64,000 nt of DNA from JABMOV01 sp964654545. GTDB taxonomy: Bacteria > Fidelibacterota > Marinisomatia > Marinisomatales > JABMOV01. The notes under the pieces are model-generated. The model saw only the letters and a program-made list of their open reading frames with translations. It did no database searches and was not told the DNA's origin. Below are positions 35,542-44,170 of the stretch, one piece after another (the stretch's first letter is position 1; the number at the start of each line of letters is the position of its first letter). Location of the stretch: the NCBI GenBank assembly GCA_964654545.1, contig CAZZIU010000003.1, positions 62,001 to 126,000 on the forward strand, read 5' to 3'. A program made the position numbers and the translations under genes.

Positions 35542-37337
35542 GCAGAATTGCTCCCCTATCTGAAGACCTAAGGAACAAAATTTCTGCCGGTGAAGTGGTT
35601 GAACGTCCGGCATCCGTCGTAAAAGAATTGGTGGAAAATAGTGTTGATTCCGGTGCCACCCAGATTGAAATAGTGGTGGAACGGGGTGGCCACCAATTGA
35701 TCCAGGTAACGGATGATGGTAATGGCATTCCCAAAGACGATATTGCACTTTGTTTTCAACGTTATACCACGAGTAAAATATCAACCGTCGATGATTTATT
35801 TCAGATTGGAACGTTGGGTTTCAGGGGGGAAGCTCTGGCAAGTATCGCTTCCGTATCCGAAGTATCCGTAATCACCTCTACCGGGAATTCAGATGAAGCA
35901 TGGACAGCATCAATAGTAGATGGTAAAATGGATGATGTTTTACCAGGGGCTGGTGAAAAGGGAACGCGCATTTCCATTTCGTCTCTGTTCTTCAATACAC
36001 CTGCGCGAAAAAAATTCCTGAAATCCCCTAAGGTTGAACTGAGACATGTTGTTGATGTGGTGCAGCGCTACGCCCTATCGTATCCTGAGATTCGATTTGA
36101 CCTTATCGCGGATGGTAAACAATTGCTTCAACTGATTCCAGCTCAAATAACAGATCGGATTAATGATATTTTTGATCCAACATACGCAAAAAAATTATTA
36201 CCTGTTGTTATTGATAAGGGAGATTATCATTTCGATGGATATATTGGAAATCTGGATTTGGTACGTTCACGCCCCGGGAGTCAATTTTTATTTTTAAACA
36301 GAAGATTTATTAAAGATCGTTTGCTCAATTCAGCCATCTATCATGGATTTCGTTCATTGATTAAAAGGGGTGAGTATCCGTTTTTTGTCCTCAATATGTA
36401 CATTCCCCATGGACAGGTAGATGTGAATGTACACCCAATGAAAACTGAGGTACGATTCCGCGATGAATGGCGTGTTTACCACTTATTAAAAAGTGGAGTG
36501 GAAGAAGCACTGAGCGATATAATTAAAACAATACCATCCTTTCATCCTGGTGCGGATCTACCATTGTCCACGAATCAATTAAGCTTTTCTCCTCCAATTC
36601 GTCCTCAGAATTCTGCACCGCACACATCGAACCTGAGTGCGGGTGTATCCATTCAACATGAAAATAGATCACCAGTACAAGAGGGTAGCCGTTACAATCA
36701 ATTTGAGGAATTGGAAAGAGCAAAATCGTACGTATCCGGATTGGCTGCAAGGACTGAATCATCTGGTAGCATTTCTACTGAGAATATCTGGCAGGTACAC
36801 AACAAGTATATCATAGCACAAATTGACAGTGGTCTTGTCATCATTGATCAACATGTCGCACATGAAAGAATCCTTTACGAGGAGGCTATGACTGCCCTTG
36901 AGGATAAACCTTTACCATCACAAACACTTCTATTTCCTGAAATAATCACTTTTTCTGTTGAAGACTTTTCTGTCCTGGTGGATGTCATTCCATACCTGGA
37001 GAAAATTGGATTTCGAATGAAAGAGGGCGGTAAAAACACGGTTAGAATAGAAGCAGTCCCTACTGAAATCGGCTGGGGAAGTGAAAAGCAGGTAATGCTG
37101 GATATAATTGATCATTATATTAGTCACCAGAAAGAATATTCTTCTTTTCAGGAAAATCTATCTGCATCTTATGCTTGTCATGCAGCAGTAAAGGCAGGAG
37201 ATCCGCTAACAATAGAGGAAATGCAGGCGTTGGTTAATCGTCTGTTTGCAACAAAGCATCCCTATTATTGTCCTCACGGACGCCCAATTATCGTTCAAAT
37301 GTCACTGGATGAATTGGATGAACGTTTCGAACGATAG
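35538..37337 (+). CDS. mutL: DNA mismatch repair protein MutL
   Basis: GHKL ATPase and, here, probably a nicking endonuclease, 599 residues. N-terminal ATPase: KISAGEVVERPASVVKELVENSVDSGAT, DDGNGI, GFRGEALASIASVSEV. A low-complexity Ser/Pro linker (~330-410) leads to the C-terminal domain with DQHVAHERILYEE (from Asp437; DQHA(X)2E(X)4E with Val for Ala), ACHAAVKAGD and CPHGRPIIVQMS, the zinc-site motifs of MutL endonucleases. This suggests MutH-independent repair. mutS is in the same window at 47450. The convergent MFS gene ends 20 bases downstream. Confidence 0.96.
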   Translation: MSRIAPLSEDLRNKISAGEVVERPASVVKELVENSVDSGATQIEIVVERGGHQLIQVTDDGNGIPKDDIALCFQRYTTSKISTVDDLFQIGTLGFRGEALASIASVSEVSVITSTGNSDEAWTASIVDGKMDDVLPGAGEKGTRISISSLFFNTPARKKFLKSPKVELRHVVDVVQRYALSYPEIRFDLIADGKQLLQLIPAQITDRINDIFDPTYAKKLLPVVIDKGDYHFDGYIGNLDLVRSRPGSQFLFLNRRFIKDRLLNSAIYHGFRSLIKRGEYPFFVLNMYIPHGQVDVNVHPMKTEVRFRDEWRVYHLLKSGVEEALSDIIKTIPSFHPGADLPLSTNQLSFSPPIRPQNSAPHTSNLSAGVSIQHENRSPVQEGSRYNQFEELERAKSYVSGLAARTESSGSISTENIWQVHNKYIIAQIDSGLVIIDQHVAHERILYEEAMTALEDKPLPSQTLLFPEIITFSVEDFSVLVDVIPYLEKIGFRMKEGGKNTVRIEAVPTEIGWGSEKQVMLDIIDHYISHQKEYSSFQENLSASYACHAAVKAGDPLTIEEMQALVNRLFATKHPYYCPHGRPIIVQMSLDELDERFER

Positions 37338-37357
37338 CTAATACGTCACCAAATTAA

Positions 37358-38662
37358 TTAATCACTCACTGCCTGCATGGTGGAACCTACTTTTTCATTC
37401 CGATTTTCGTATTCCTTTATAATCAGATAATACCAGGATACACCTATAACGTAGAGCATGGATGTCATCAGGAATATTTTGTAATATTCCAAATCCAATG
37501 CTCTTAGAGTTTGGAATATTTTTGCACTGAGAAACCATGATGCACTCCAGATACTTGAAGTAAGGGCACTGATCAGCTCTTGATTTTTCTCCCCAACGTA
37601 TTTCATGGTTAATTCAGAGGTTAGAGGATTTGCCATGTTCATGAGTGGTTGTCGGAACAGAAAGCATCCGACAGCAAGATAAAATATTCCATTTATATGT
37701 TGAAATACCTCAGTTAGCGCTAATACCAACAGAAATACAATCGATAAAAACTGGGTACCCAGTATAACTATTTTAAATCCGAATATTCGGCGTATGTTAG
37801 GCACAAAAAATGCCCCAATCAATACAAGAAAAGCAGCAATACTACCATAAATACTAAATTCTTGAGAATCAACAAGAAACACAGAATAAAAGAACAGATT
37901 AATAAATGGAATAGTGAGTCCTGCACCTACTGAAATTATTAGTGTGGGTACAATTGCTTTAAGGATAAGATTCCAATCGTATTCATGTCTGAAAGCTTTG
38001 AAATTCCGTACAAATTTACTCGACGATGATCTAGGCGGTCCTTCTTCAATGCCTAGCATAATGAAAAATGCGGTCAGACTAAGCAAAATTAGGACATAGA
38101 GTATATTTGCTTCGTCCAGATTCCACGAATACAATCCAAAGGAAATGCTGCCAATATTCGTCAGTATTGTAATGAGAATTCCAGCCAGAATCATCGATAT
38201 AAACCAGGTTGAAAAGTTCATGGACAATGACTCAGAAACAACAGAGTCGGGAGTGATCCGCATAATAAATGGAATTACACAAACTTGGAGTAACATGAGT
38301 CCCACACCCCAGGATAGAAAACTTAAATGCAATAATCCATCATTTTGAGATTTGATAGCTGTAATAACAAAAAAAGAAGCAACCGGTATTGCGATAGAAG
38401 CGACGATAAAAAATGGTTTTAATCTTTTGCCTTTTATATAGATACCGAACGGAAAAGCAAATACCAGTACACCTAAAAACCGATAGGAAGTATAGTTGGC
38501 AATTTGAGCGTCAGAATAGCCGTGTTTGCGTAACAGAATATTTAGAATCAGGATAAATGCGGAATTAACTACAAAGAGCATTAGTTCGGCTATACTTAAG
38601 AGCACAACCGATCGTGGAACCAGGTAGTATTTTTGTAATATGGATAACATATTCTTAACCAT
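37358..38662 (-). CDS. major facilitator superfamily transporter
   Basis: The only minus-strand gene. 434 residues with about 12 hydrophobic segments; a central charged loop near residue 205-225 (EEGPPRSSSSKFVRNFKAFRHEYD) separates two six-helix halves. The fold and the loop between helices 2-3 (GIYIKGKRLKPF) fit MFS. No substrate signature is recognised; a drug or sugar efflux role would be a guess. It is divergent from ffh (172-base gap) and convergent with mutL (20-base gap). Confidence 0.8.
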   Translation of the reverse strand: MVKNMLSILQKYYLVPRSVVLLSIAELMLFVVNSAFILILNILLRKHGYSDAQIANYTSYRFLGVLVFAFPFGIYIKGKRLKPFFIVASIAIPVASFFVITAIKSQNDGLLHLSFLSWGVGLMLLQVCVIPFIMRITPDSVVSESLSMNFSTWFISMILAGILITILTNIGSISFGLYSWNLDEANILYVLILLSLTAFFIMLGIEEGPPRSSSSKFVRNFKAFRHEYDWNLILKAIVPTLIISVGAGLTIPFINLFFYSVFLVDSQEFSIYGSIAAFLVLIGAFFVPNIRRIFGFKIVILGTQFLSIVFLLVLALTEVFQHINGIFYLAVGCFLFRQPLMNMANPLTSELTMKYVGEKNQELISALTSSIWSASWFLSAKIFQTLRALDLEYYKIFLMTSMLYVIGVSWYYLIIKEYENRNEKVGSTMQAVSD

Positions 38663-38781
38663 GACACAAAATTAGGATGTACGGACGTAGGAATGAATCA
38701 GAGAAATTTGGTAAGTACTACGAATTTTCCTGAGAAGGATGACAGTAATTACCGCAAAGCTTTCAAGTTACATATTTATTG

Positions 38782-38810
38782 TTTACAATACTTATCTCTT
38801 CTAATTTTAT
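38782..38810 (+). promoter_or_regulatory. candidate promoter for the ffh-rplS run
   Basis: TTTACA (38782-38787), 17-base spacer, TTTTAT (38805-38810), ending 24 bases before the ffh ATG, in the divergent gap between the MFS gene and ffh. Reasonable sigma-70-like match by eye; not tested. Confidence 0.35.
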
Positions 38811-38834
38811 CTGCTGTATCCGAATTGAAAACAG

Positions 38835-40172
38835 ATGCTTGAACAACTAACTGAACGATTTGATTCTATTTTCCGCAACTTGCGCGGATTGGGTAAAATC
38901 ACAGATTCGAACATCCATCAGACTGCACGAGAAATTCGTAGGGTTCTGCTGGAAGCTGATGTGAATTTTTCTGTTGCAAAGAATTTCGTTCAACGGGTAA
39001 GTGAAAAAGCCGAAGGAACGAAGGTTGTTAAGTCGGTAAAACCCGGTGAGCAATTTATTAAGATCATTCGGGACCAGTTAGTTGAGCTCTTTGGAAAAAC
39101 GAGTCATCCACTTGAAATTGATAGCAAAAAGACCGGGGTGATTTTGTTAGCCGGATTACAAGGATCAGGCAAAACCACTACTGCTGCCAAATTAGCCCAT
39201 TATTTAATAAAACACGGTAAATCGGTATTGTTAGTCGCAGCGGATGTGTATCGTCCAGCTGCTATTGATCAATTGAAAGTACTTGGAGAAAGCATTCAGT
39301 GTGAAGTGTATTCCGAAGGCCTTGGCGATCCGGTTAAGTTGTGCGATCGTGGAATCAAGTATGCCGAAAGTCAGAATATCCAGACAGTGATACTTGATAC
39401 GGCAGGTCGATTACACGTGGATGGCGAAATGATGGTTGAAATTCAGGCAATCTCCGAAAAGGTAAATCCGGACGAGATTTTGTTTGTAGTAGACGGTATG
39501 ACCGGGCAAGATGCGGTCAACTCTGCGCTGGCATTTAATAATGCGTTAAGGCTTACTGGTACGATACTAACCAAGCTTGATGGTGATGCGCGTGGTGGAG
39601 CGGCAGTCAGCATCAGTGAAGTAACCGGTATACCGATACGGTTTATTGGAACATCCGAAAAAATGGAAGGTCTGGAATTCTTTGACCCGCACCGGATGGT
39701 GGATCGCATCCTGGGATTCGGCGATGTTATTTCACTGGTTGAAAAAGCGCAGGAATCGGTCGATTCCGATGAGATTGAACGAATTCAGAAAAGACTTAGT
39801 CAACAACAATTTGATTTAGAGGATTTTCGATCGCAATTGAAGCAAATTGGTAAAATGGGCTCCATGAGCCAGCTGTTGGGAATGCTTCCGGGAATGAACA
39901 GAAAAATGATGAAGCAGGTCAACGTTGACGACAAGCAAATGGTATGGATGGAAGCAATCATCAATTCCATGACTCCATATGAACGAAAGAAGCCATCGTT
40001 GATAAACGGTAGCCGAAGGAAGCGAATTGCATTGGGATCTGGACGAAGTTTGCAGGAAGTAAATCAATTGCTAAAGCAATTTCATCAATTGCAAAAGATG
40101 ATGAAACGTTTTAATCCAGGCAAATTGCCAAAAGGATTAAAAATGAAAGACGCATTTGAACAATTTATGTAA
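38835..40172 (+). CDS. ffh: signal recognition particle protein Ffh
   Basis: SRP54 GTPase that binds signal sequences on nascent chains and delivers them to FtsY. 445 residues: N domain (1-~85, RFDSIFRNLRGLGKITDSNI), G domain with GLQGSGKT (107-114), DTAGRLHVDGEMM, TKLDGDARGGAAVSI, and a Met-rich M domain (~300-445, GKMGSMSQLLGMLPGM) for 4.5S RNA and signal-peptide binding. ffh followed by rpsP-khpA-rimM-trmD-rplS is the classic conserved arrangement. Confidence 0.97.
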   Translation: MLEQLTERFDSIFRNLRGLGKITDSNIHQTAREIRRVLLEADVNFSVAKNFVQRVSEKAEGTKVVKSVKPGEQFIKIIRDQLVELFGKTSHPLEIDSKKTGVILLAGLQGSGKTTTAAKLAHYLIKHGKSVLLVAADVYRPAAIDQLKVLGESIQCEVYSEGLGDPVKLCDRGIKYAESQNIQTVILDTAGRLHVDGEMMVEIQAISEKVNPDEILFVVDGMTGQDAVNSALAFNNALRLTGTILTKLDGDARGGAAVSISEVTGIPIRFIGTSEKMEGLEFFDPHRMVDRILGFGDVISLVEKAQESVDSDEIERIQKRLSQQQFDLEDFRSQLKQIGKMGSMSQLLGMLPGMNRKMMKQVNVDDKQMVWMEAIINSMTPYERKKPSLINGSRRKRIALGSGRSLQEVNQLLKQFHQLQKMMKRFNPGKLPKGLKMKDAFEQFM

Positions 40173-40179
40173 TTTCGTA

Positions 40180-40210
40180 TTGACATCTTATGCGAAATAC
40201 GGGAAATAAT
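40180..40210 (+). promoter_or_regulatory. possible rpsP promoter/inverted repeat
   Basis: A perfect -35-like TTGACA (40180-40185) lies in the 65-base ffh-rpsP gap but the -10 is poor (AATAAT at 40205-40210, spacing 19). It overlaps a 6-base inverted repeat CGTATT (40176-40181) / AATACG (40196-40201). This could be an internal promoter or a leader element; evidence is weak. Confidence 0.25.
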
Positions 40211-40237
40211 TGAATAGTAAACAAAGGAGAAGATAGT

Positions 40238-41083
40238 TTGGCGACAAAAATAAGACTGAAACGAGTAGGAAGACGGAATCGTCCTTTTTATCGTGTTGTT
40301 GTCATTGATTCGCGTGCTCGTCGTGACGGTGCCGCGATTGAGGAATTGGGATGGTATAACCCAATTACTGGCGACAAAGAGAATAATTATTTTTTAAAAG
40401 AAGATCGAGTTTTACATTGGCTTGGTACTGGTGCCCAACCAACTGAAATTGCCCACCATTTATTCAAACGGGCAGGCATTGCCCACAAATGGCACCTGAT
40501 GAAACAAGGCCTTGATGAAAAAGCTTTAGAAAAAGAAATGCAAAAATGGGCATTGGGAAAAGAAGCGGCAAAGAAGAAAAAAGCAGAAAAAAAGGCCGAG
40601 AAAAAAGCCAAGGCCGCTCCAGAACCTGAACCGCAAGAAGAGACTGTTGAAGCTGTAGATGCAGAAGTAACGGATGAAGTTGCTGAAGAAAAACCAGCCG
40701 TTGAAGCGGTAGAAACGACTGAAAAATCCGCAGAATCTGAGCCAGTGGAAGAAGCTAAAACAGAGGGATCGGAATCAGTAGAAGAAGTTGAAGAAGCGGA
40801 AAATACGGAAGAAAAGAAGGCTGAAGAGTCGACAGCAGAAATGACTGAGGAATCGACTGAGGAAGACGCCGCGACGGAAAAAGAAGATCAGACAGAAAAA
40901 GCTGAAGTGATAAAAAAGGATGATAGTGCTAAAAAAAGTGCCCAGGAAGAGACTTCAGAACCGGAAGTAGCAGCAGAAGCGGAAGAAAGTGCTGAAGCAG
41001 AAGAAGTTGCTGAGGAATCCGGCGAAGATGAAACAGCTGAAAAGGCTGACGAAGACGAATCTTCTAAAAAAGAAGATAAATAA
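40238..41083 (+). CDS. rpsP: 30S ribosomal protein S16 with long acidic C-terminal tail
   Basis: Binds 16S rRNA and aids 30S assembly. Translation begins at TTG 40238 with AAGGAG upstream. Residues 1-~85 are ordinary S16 (MATKIRLKRVGRRNRPFYRVVVIDSRARRDG, NPITGDKE). Then follow ~35 Lys/Ala-rich residues (KKKKAEKKAEKKAKAAP) and ~155 residues of Glu/Ala/Ser/Thr low-complexity sequence to position 281, against 80-90 in E. coli. FCB-group S16 proteins often carry extensions; this one is unusually long and acidic. Probably disordered; its function is unknown. Confidence 0.95.
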   Translation: MATKIRLKRVGRRNRPFYRVVVIDSRARRDGAAIEELGWYNPITGDKENNYFLKEDRVLHWLGTGAQPTEIAHHLFKRAGIAHKWHLMKQGLDEKALEKEMQKWALGKEAAKKKKAEKKAEKKAKAAPEPEPQEETVEAVDAEVTDEVAEEKPAVEAVETTEKSAESEPVEEAKTEGSESVEEVEEAENTEEKKAEESTAEMTEESTEEDAATEKEDQTEKAEVIKKDDSAKKSAQEETSEPEVAAEAEESAEAEEVAEESGEDETAEKADEDESSKKEDK

Positions 41084-41125
41084 TCCAAACTCAAGCAGGG
41101 TAATGCCAGACAAGGAGTACAGGAT

Positions 41126-41362
41126 ATGAAGGACTTCATCGAATATGTAGTGAAATTACTAGTTGATAAACCAGATGAAGTAGAAGTCAACAGTGTTGAA
41201 ACGGAAAAACGAATCATTTATGAATTAACAGTTGGCGAAGGTGATTACGGTAAAGTCATTGGAAAGGGTGGGAAAAATATTTCATCCATCCGGTCTTTGG
41301 TCTTTGCAATTAATGCCAAGCAGGGTGGAAAACGTGCCCGTCTGGACGTAATCGACCGCTAA
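41126..41362 (+). CDS. khpA: KH-domain RNA-binding protein KhpA
   Basis: 78-residue single KH-domain protein (MKDFIEYVVKLLVDKPDEV; GKVIGKGGKNISSIRSLV carries the GXXG loop). KhpA, often with KhpB/Jag, binds RNA broadly and sits between rpsP and rimM in most bacteria, as here. No khpB in the window. Confidence 0.95.
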   Translation: MKDFIEYVVKLLVDKPDEVEVNSVETEKRIIYELTVGEGDYGKVIGKGGKNISSIRSLVFAINAKQGGKRARLDVIDR

Positions 41363-41363
41363 A

Positions 41364-41864
41364 ATGCAAGACCTGTTTGCCATAGCAAAAGTAACCCGTG
41401 CTTCCGGACTGAATGGGGAAGTGCGTGTCCGACCATTGTCACGATATTTTGACAGCTATGTTGAGGATAAACCACTGTTTATTGGTTTATCTAAAAACAT
41501 GAGCCGCGAAGTGAAATTGAAAGAAAAGATTGGTATTGGCAAAAAGGTGCGTTTTCAATTTAATGGTGTAGAATCGCGGGACGAAGCAGAGGCATTGATT
41601 GGGCAATATGTCTATGTTGCCGTAGATCATTCCGATCGCATTCATTGGATCGCCGAAGATTTGTTAGGTGCCGATGTCATATCCAATGATGGAGAGTACG
41701 TTGGGATTCTAGCAGAAATTTTATGGTTACCCAATAACGATGTCTATGTTATTAAAAATGGAGAACGGGAAGTACTTATCCCGGTAATACCGGAAATAAT
41801 TAAGAATGTGGATTTGACCGGCGGTGTTGTTGTAATCAGCCCAATGGATGGTCTGTTGGATTGA
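41364..41864 (+). CDS. rimM: ribosome maturation factor RimM
   Basis: Assists maturation of the 30S head and binds S19. 166 residues: N-terminal beta-barrel (AKVTRASGLNGEVRVRPLSRYFD) and C-terminal PRC-like barrel (LLGADVISNDGEYVGILAEI, EVLIPVIPEII). Starts two bases after the khpA stop; the trmD TTG start overlaps its stop by 4 bases. Confidence 0.95.
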   Translation: MQDLFAIAKVTRASGLNGEVRVRPLSRYFDSYVEDKPLFIGLSKNMSREVKLKEKIGIGKKVRFQFNGVESRDEAEALIGQYVYVAVDHSDRIHWIAEDLLGADVISNDGEYVGILAEILWLPNNDVYVIKNGEREVLIPVIPEIIKNVDLTGGVVVISPMDGLLD

Positions 41865-42586
41865 AACAGATTGGTGTCATAACACCAGTCCCATCTGTCA
41901 TTGAAACCTATGTTCAAAACAGCATGTTGCGGCAGGCTGTAGATAAGGGCATTGTTCATTTTCAGGTGGTAAATCTGCGGGATTTTGCTCAAGGAAATTA
42001 TCGTCAGATAGATGATACTCCTTTTGGGGGCGGCCCTGGAATGGTAATGATGGCCGAACCTCTTTTGAAAGCAATCGAGCAGACCAAAAAGGATTTGAAA
42101 TTTCCTACCGGTGGAAGCGTTGTGTACCCTTCTGCCCAAGGAAAACAATGGTCTCATGATTTGGCAGAAAAATTTAGCCAGGTCGAAAAGCTTATTTTCA
42201 TTTGTGGTCATTACAAAGGCATAGATGAGCGAGTCCTCGAACGTGAAGTCACGCATGAGATTTCAATCGGCGATTTCATTTTGTCCTGTGGAGAAATTGC
42301 AACGTTGACGATAATTGATAGTATCGTTAGATTGATTCCGGGGGTATTGAATGCTCAAGAATCAGCCAATACCGATTCGTTCCCAACGGGGTTGCTGGAT
42401 GCACCCTATTATACCAAACCAAGAAATTTGGATGGTATGGAAGTCCCGGAAGTATTGGTAAGCGGGCATCATGGAAAAATAAATGAGTGGCGACAAAAGA
42501 AACGAGAAAATAAAACCAGGATTAAGCGTCCTGATTTGTGGCATAAATATTTAAAAGAAAAGAAAGATTCGGAGAAGGAATCATGA
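41861..42586 (+). CDS. trmD: tRNA (guanine-37-N1)-methyltransferase
   Basis: Methylates G37 next to the anticodon to prevent frameshifting. 241 residues from TTG 41861, overlapping rimM. SPOUT-family knot: DDTPFGGGPGMVMMAEP at the SAM site, YPSAQGK, ICGHYKGIDERVLE and SIGDFILSCGEIATL, then the C-terminal helical domain (PEVLVSGHHGKINEWR). Length typical. rplS overlaps the stop by 4 bases. Confidence 0.97.
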   Translation: MKQIGVITPVPSVIETYVQNSMLRQAVDKGIVHFQVVNLRDFAQGNYRQIDDTPFGGGPGMVMMAEPLLKAIEQTKKDLKFPTGGSVVYPSAQGKQWSHDLAEKFSQVEKLIFICGHYKGIDERVLEREVTHEISIGDFILSCGEIATLTIIDSIVRLIPGVLNAQESANTDSFPTGLLDAPYYTKPRNLDGMEVPEVLVSGHHGKINEWRQKKRENKTRIKRPDLWHKYLKEKKDSEKES

Positions 42587-42924
42587 ACAAATTGCAAGAG
42601 GTTGGCAAGGCACAATTAAAGGAAAATATTCCTGACTTTAATCCTGGAGACACAGTAGCAGTTGATGTACGTGTTGTCGAAGGTGGAAAAGAACGTATTC
42701 AACGATACCAGGGTGTCGTACTTGGTCGCAAAGGTGGTGGAATTGAAGAATCCTTTACCGTGCGGAAAATTTCAGGCGGTGTTGGCGTAGAAAGGATATT
42801 TCCTTTGCATTCACCCATGGTCGCAAGTATCGAAGTTGTCCGCCGTGGTAAAGTACGAAGAGCCAAATTGAATTACCTGAAAAAATTGACTGGGAAAGCA
42901 GCTCGGATTCAGGAAAAACGATAA
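42583..42924 (+). CDS. rplS: 50S ribosomal protein L19
   Basis: 113 residues, starting ATG 42583 inside the trmD end. Signature: FNPGDTVAVDVRVVEGGKERIQRYQGVVLGRKGGG, SFTVRKISGGVGVERIFPLHSP and RRGKVRRAKLNYL. L19 lies at the 30S-50S interface. It is the last gene before a clear terminator, closing the ffh-rplS unit. Confidence 0.98.
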   Translation: MNKLQEVGKAQLKENIPDFNPGDTVAVDVRVVEGGKERIQRYQGVVLGRKGGGIEESFTVRKISGGVGVERIFPLHSPMVASIEVVRRGKVRRAKLNYLKKLTGKAARIQEKR

Positions 42925-42944
42925 ATTACACTTTTAACCTTAAT

Positions 42945-42974
42945 AAAAATCCCCTGACCCAAAGGGGATTTTTT
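42945..42974 (+). terminator. rho-independent terminator after rplS
   Basis: 11-base stem AAAAATCCCCT / AGGGGATTTTT with a 7-base loop, ending in a T run. Lies 21 bases after the rplS stop and separates the ribosomal unit from the MFS-selAB unit. Confidence 0.88.
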
Positions 42975-42992
42975 GTTTAGGTGAGATTGCAA

Positions 42993-44165
42993 ATGGAAAA
43001 AAAAGAAAAAATAGTATTAGGCATTACGGGTCTAAGTCATTTGCTGGTGCATTCTCAAATGCTTGTATTACCAAATATATTTTTGGTATTACAATCGCAA
43101 TTTTCATTGGGTTATGATACGTTGGGCTTGTTGGCTACTGCCAGTGCATTTATGTTTGGTTTGGGCGCTATTCCTGCCGGTTATTTTGAAAGAAGAATAG
43201 GCGGAAGAACACTATTGTTGACATATCAAATTGGCTCCTCTTTTTCGATTGTAATCCTGTTACTGGCAAGTAGTTTAAAAAGTATTACAATAGGTCTAAT
43301 GCTTCTTGGATTGTTTAGCAGTATCTATCATCCAGCTGGATTGACCATTCTTTCACGGCGTATTTCACAATTAAGCAGAGGAATGGCAATACATGGAATT
43401 TTTGGTTCAGTGGGATTAGCTGCTGGTCCACTTTTAGCGTCATTGTTCACCGAAATGTTTTCGTGGAAATTCGCTTATGGTTCACTGTTGATTGCCCATG
43501 GTATTCTAGCTTTGATGACATTATTGTTGATTGAAAAAAGGAAACCCACTGTTCAGGAAGAAGACACAATTCGCGGACCAGAGAAATCCAGTATTAAGGC
43601 ACTTTCCGTGTATTATGGTATAGCTATTTTACTCGGTTTTGCATATACCGGATTCACCACTTTTATTCCTACCCATTTTGCAGTTGAAACAAGAAACTTG
43701 TTTCCGAACGTATCCGATATTTTGAGAGGTGGCTTGTTTACTACCTTGGTGTTAGTGGCGGGAATAATCGGACAGCTTATTGGCGGTTGGGCAGGTGATA
43801 AATACAATCGTGTAACACTTATATTTTGGATTGTACTTGTGAATATTCCACTGTTTGCACTCCTGGGATTTTCCACCGGGTGGGTTTTAATTTGTGTGGG
43901 TATACTGGTTGGAATTGCTCATTTTTCCACGCAACCGGTTGGGAATTCTCTCATCGCCACACTCACAAGTTCACAAAGCCGTGGTTTGGGGTATGGGATT
44001 AGTTTTTTCTTTAGTTTTGGTGTCGGGTCACTGGCTGCCATGGTAAGTGGTTGGGTTGGTGAAAATTATTCTTTATCAGCCGTCTTTCCATTATTAGCAG
44101 TTTTGTTAATCCCCGGACTTTGGTTGGCGTTTCGATTTCGTAAATTTGACTCGACAAATACATAG
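42993..44165 (+). CDS. MFS transporter (Fsr-like drug efflux family)
   Basis: 390 residues with ~12 membrane helices. The start chosen is ATG 42993, 8 bases after AGGTGA; a GTG at 42981 is in frame but lies within that ribosome site. The N-terminus (GLSHLLVHSQMLVLPNIFLVLQSQF, then YDTLGLLATAS) resembles fosmidomycin-resistance-like transporters. Substrate unknown. It begins 19 bases after the terminator hairpin and ends 5 bases before selA, so may share a transcript with it. Confidence 0.82.
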   Translation: MEKKEKIVLGITGLSHLLVHSQMLVLPNIFLVLQSQFSLGYDTLGLLATASAFMFGLGAIPAGYFERRIGGRTLLLTYQIGSSFSIVILLLASSLKSITIGLMLLGLFSSIYHPAGLTILSRRISQLSRGMAIHGIFGSVGLAAGPLLASLFTEMFSWKFAYGSLLIAHGILALMTLLLIEKRKPTVQEEDTIRGPEKSSIKALSVYYGIAILLGFAYTGFTTFIPTHFAVETRNLFPNVSDILRGGLFTTLVLVAGIIGQLIGGWAGDKYNRVTLIFWIVLVNIPLFALLGFSTGWVLICVGILVGIAHFSTQPVGNSLIATLTSSQSRGLGYGISFFFSFGVGSLAAMVSGWVGENYSLSAVFPLLAVLLIPGLWLAFRFRKFDSTNT

Positions 44166-44170
44166 AGGAA

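Noticed and set aside
38693..38842. 49-codon reading frame before ffh
   Set aside because: It runs over the candidate ffh promoter and ribosome-site region, overlaps the ffh start, and its product has no recognisable features.
41744..42256. 170-residue minus-strand frame opposite rimM/trmD
   Set aside because: It is a shadow of two certain genes and has no recognisable domain or start context.
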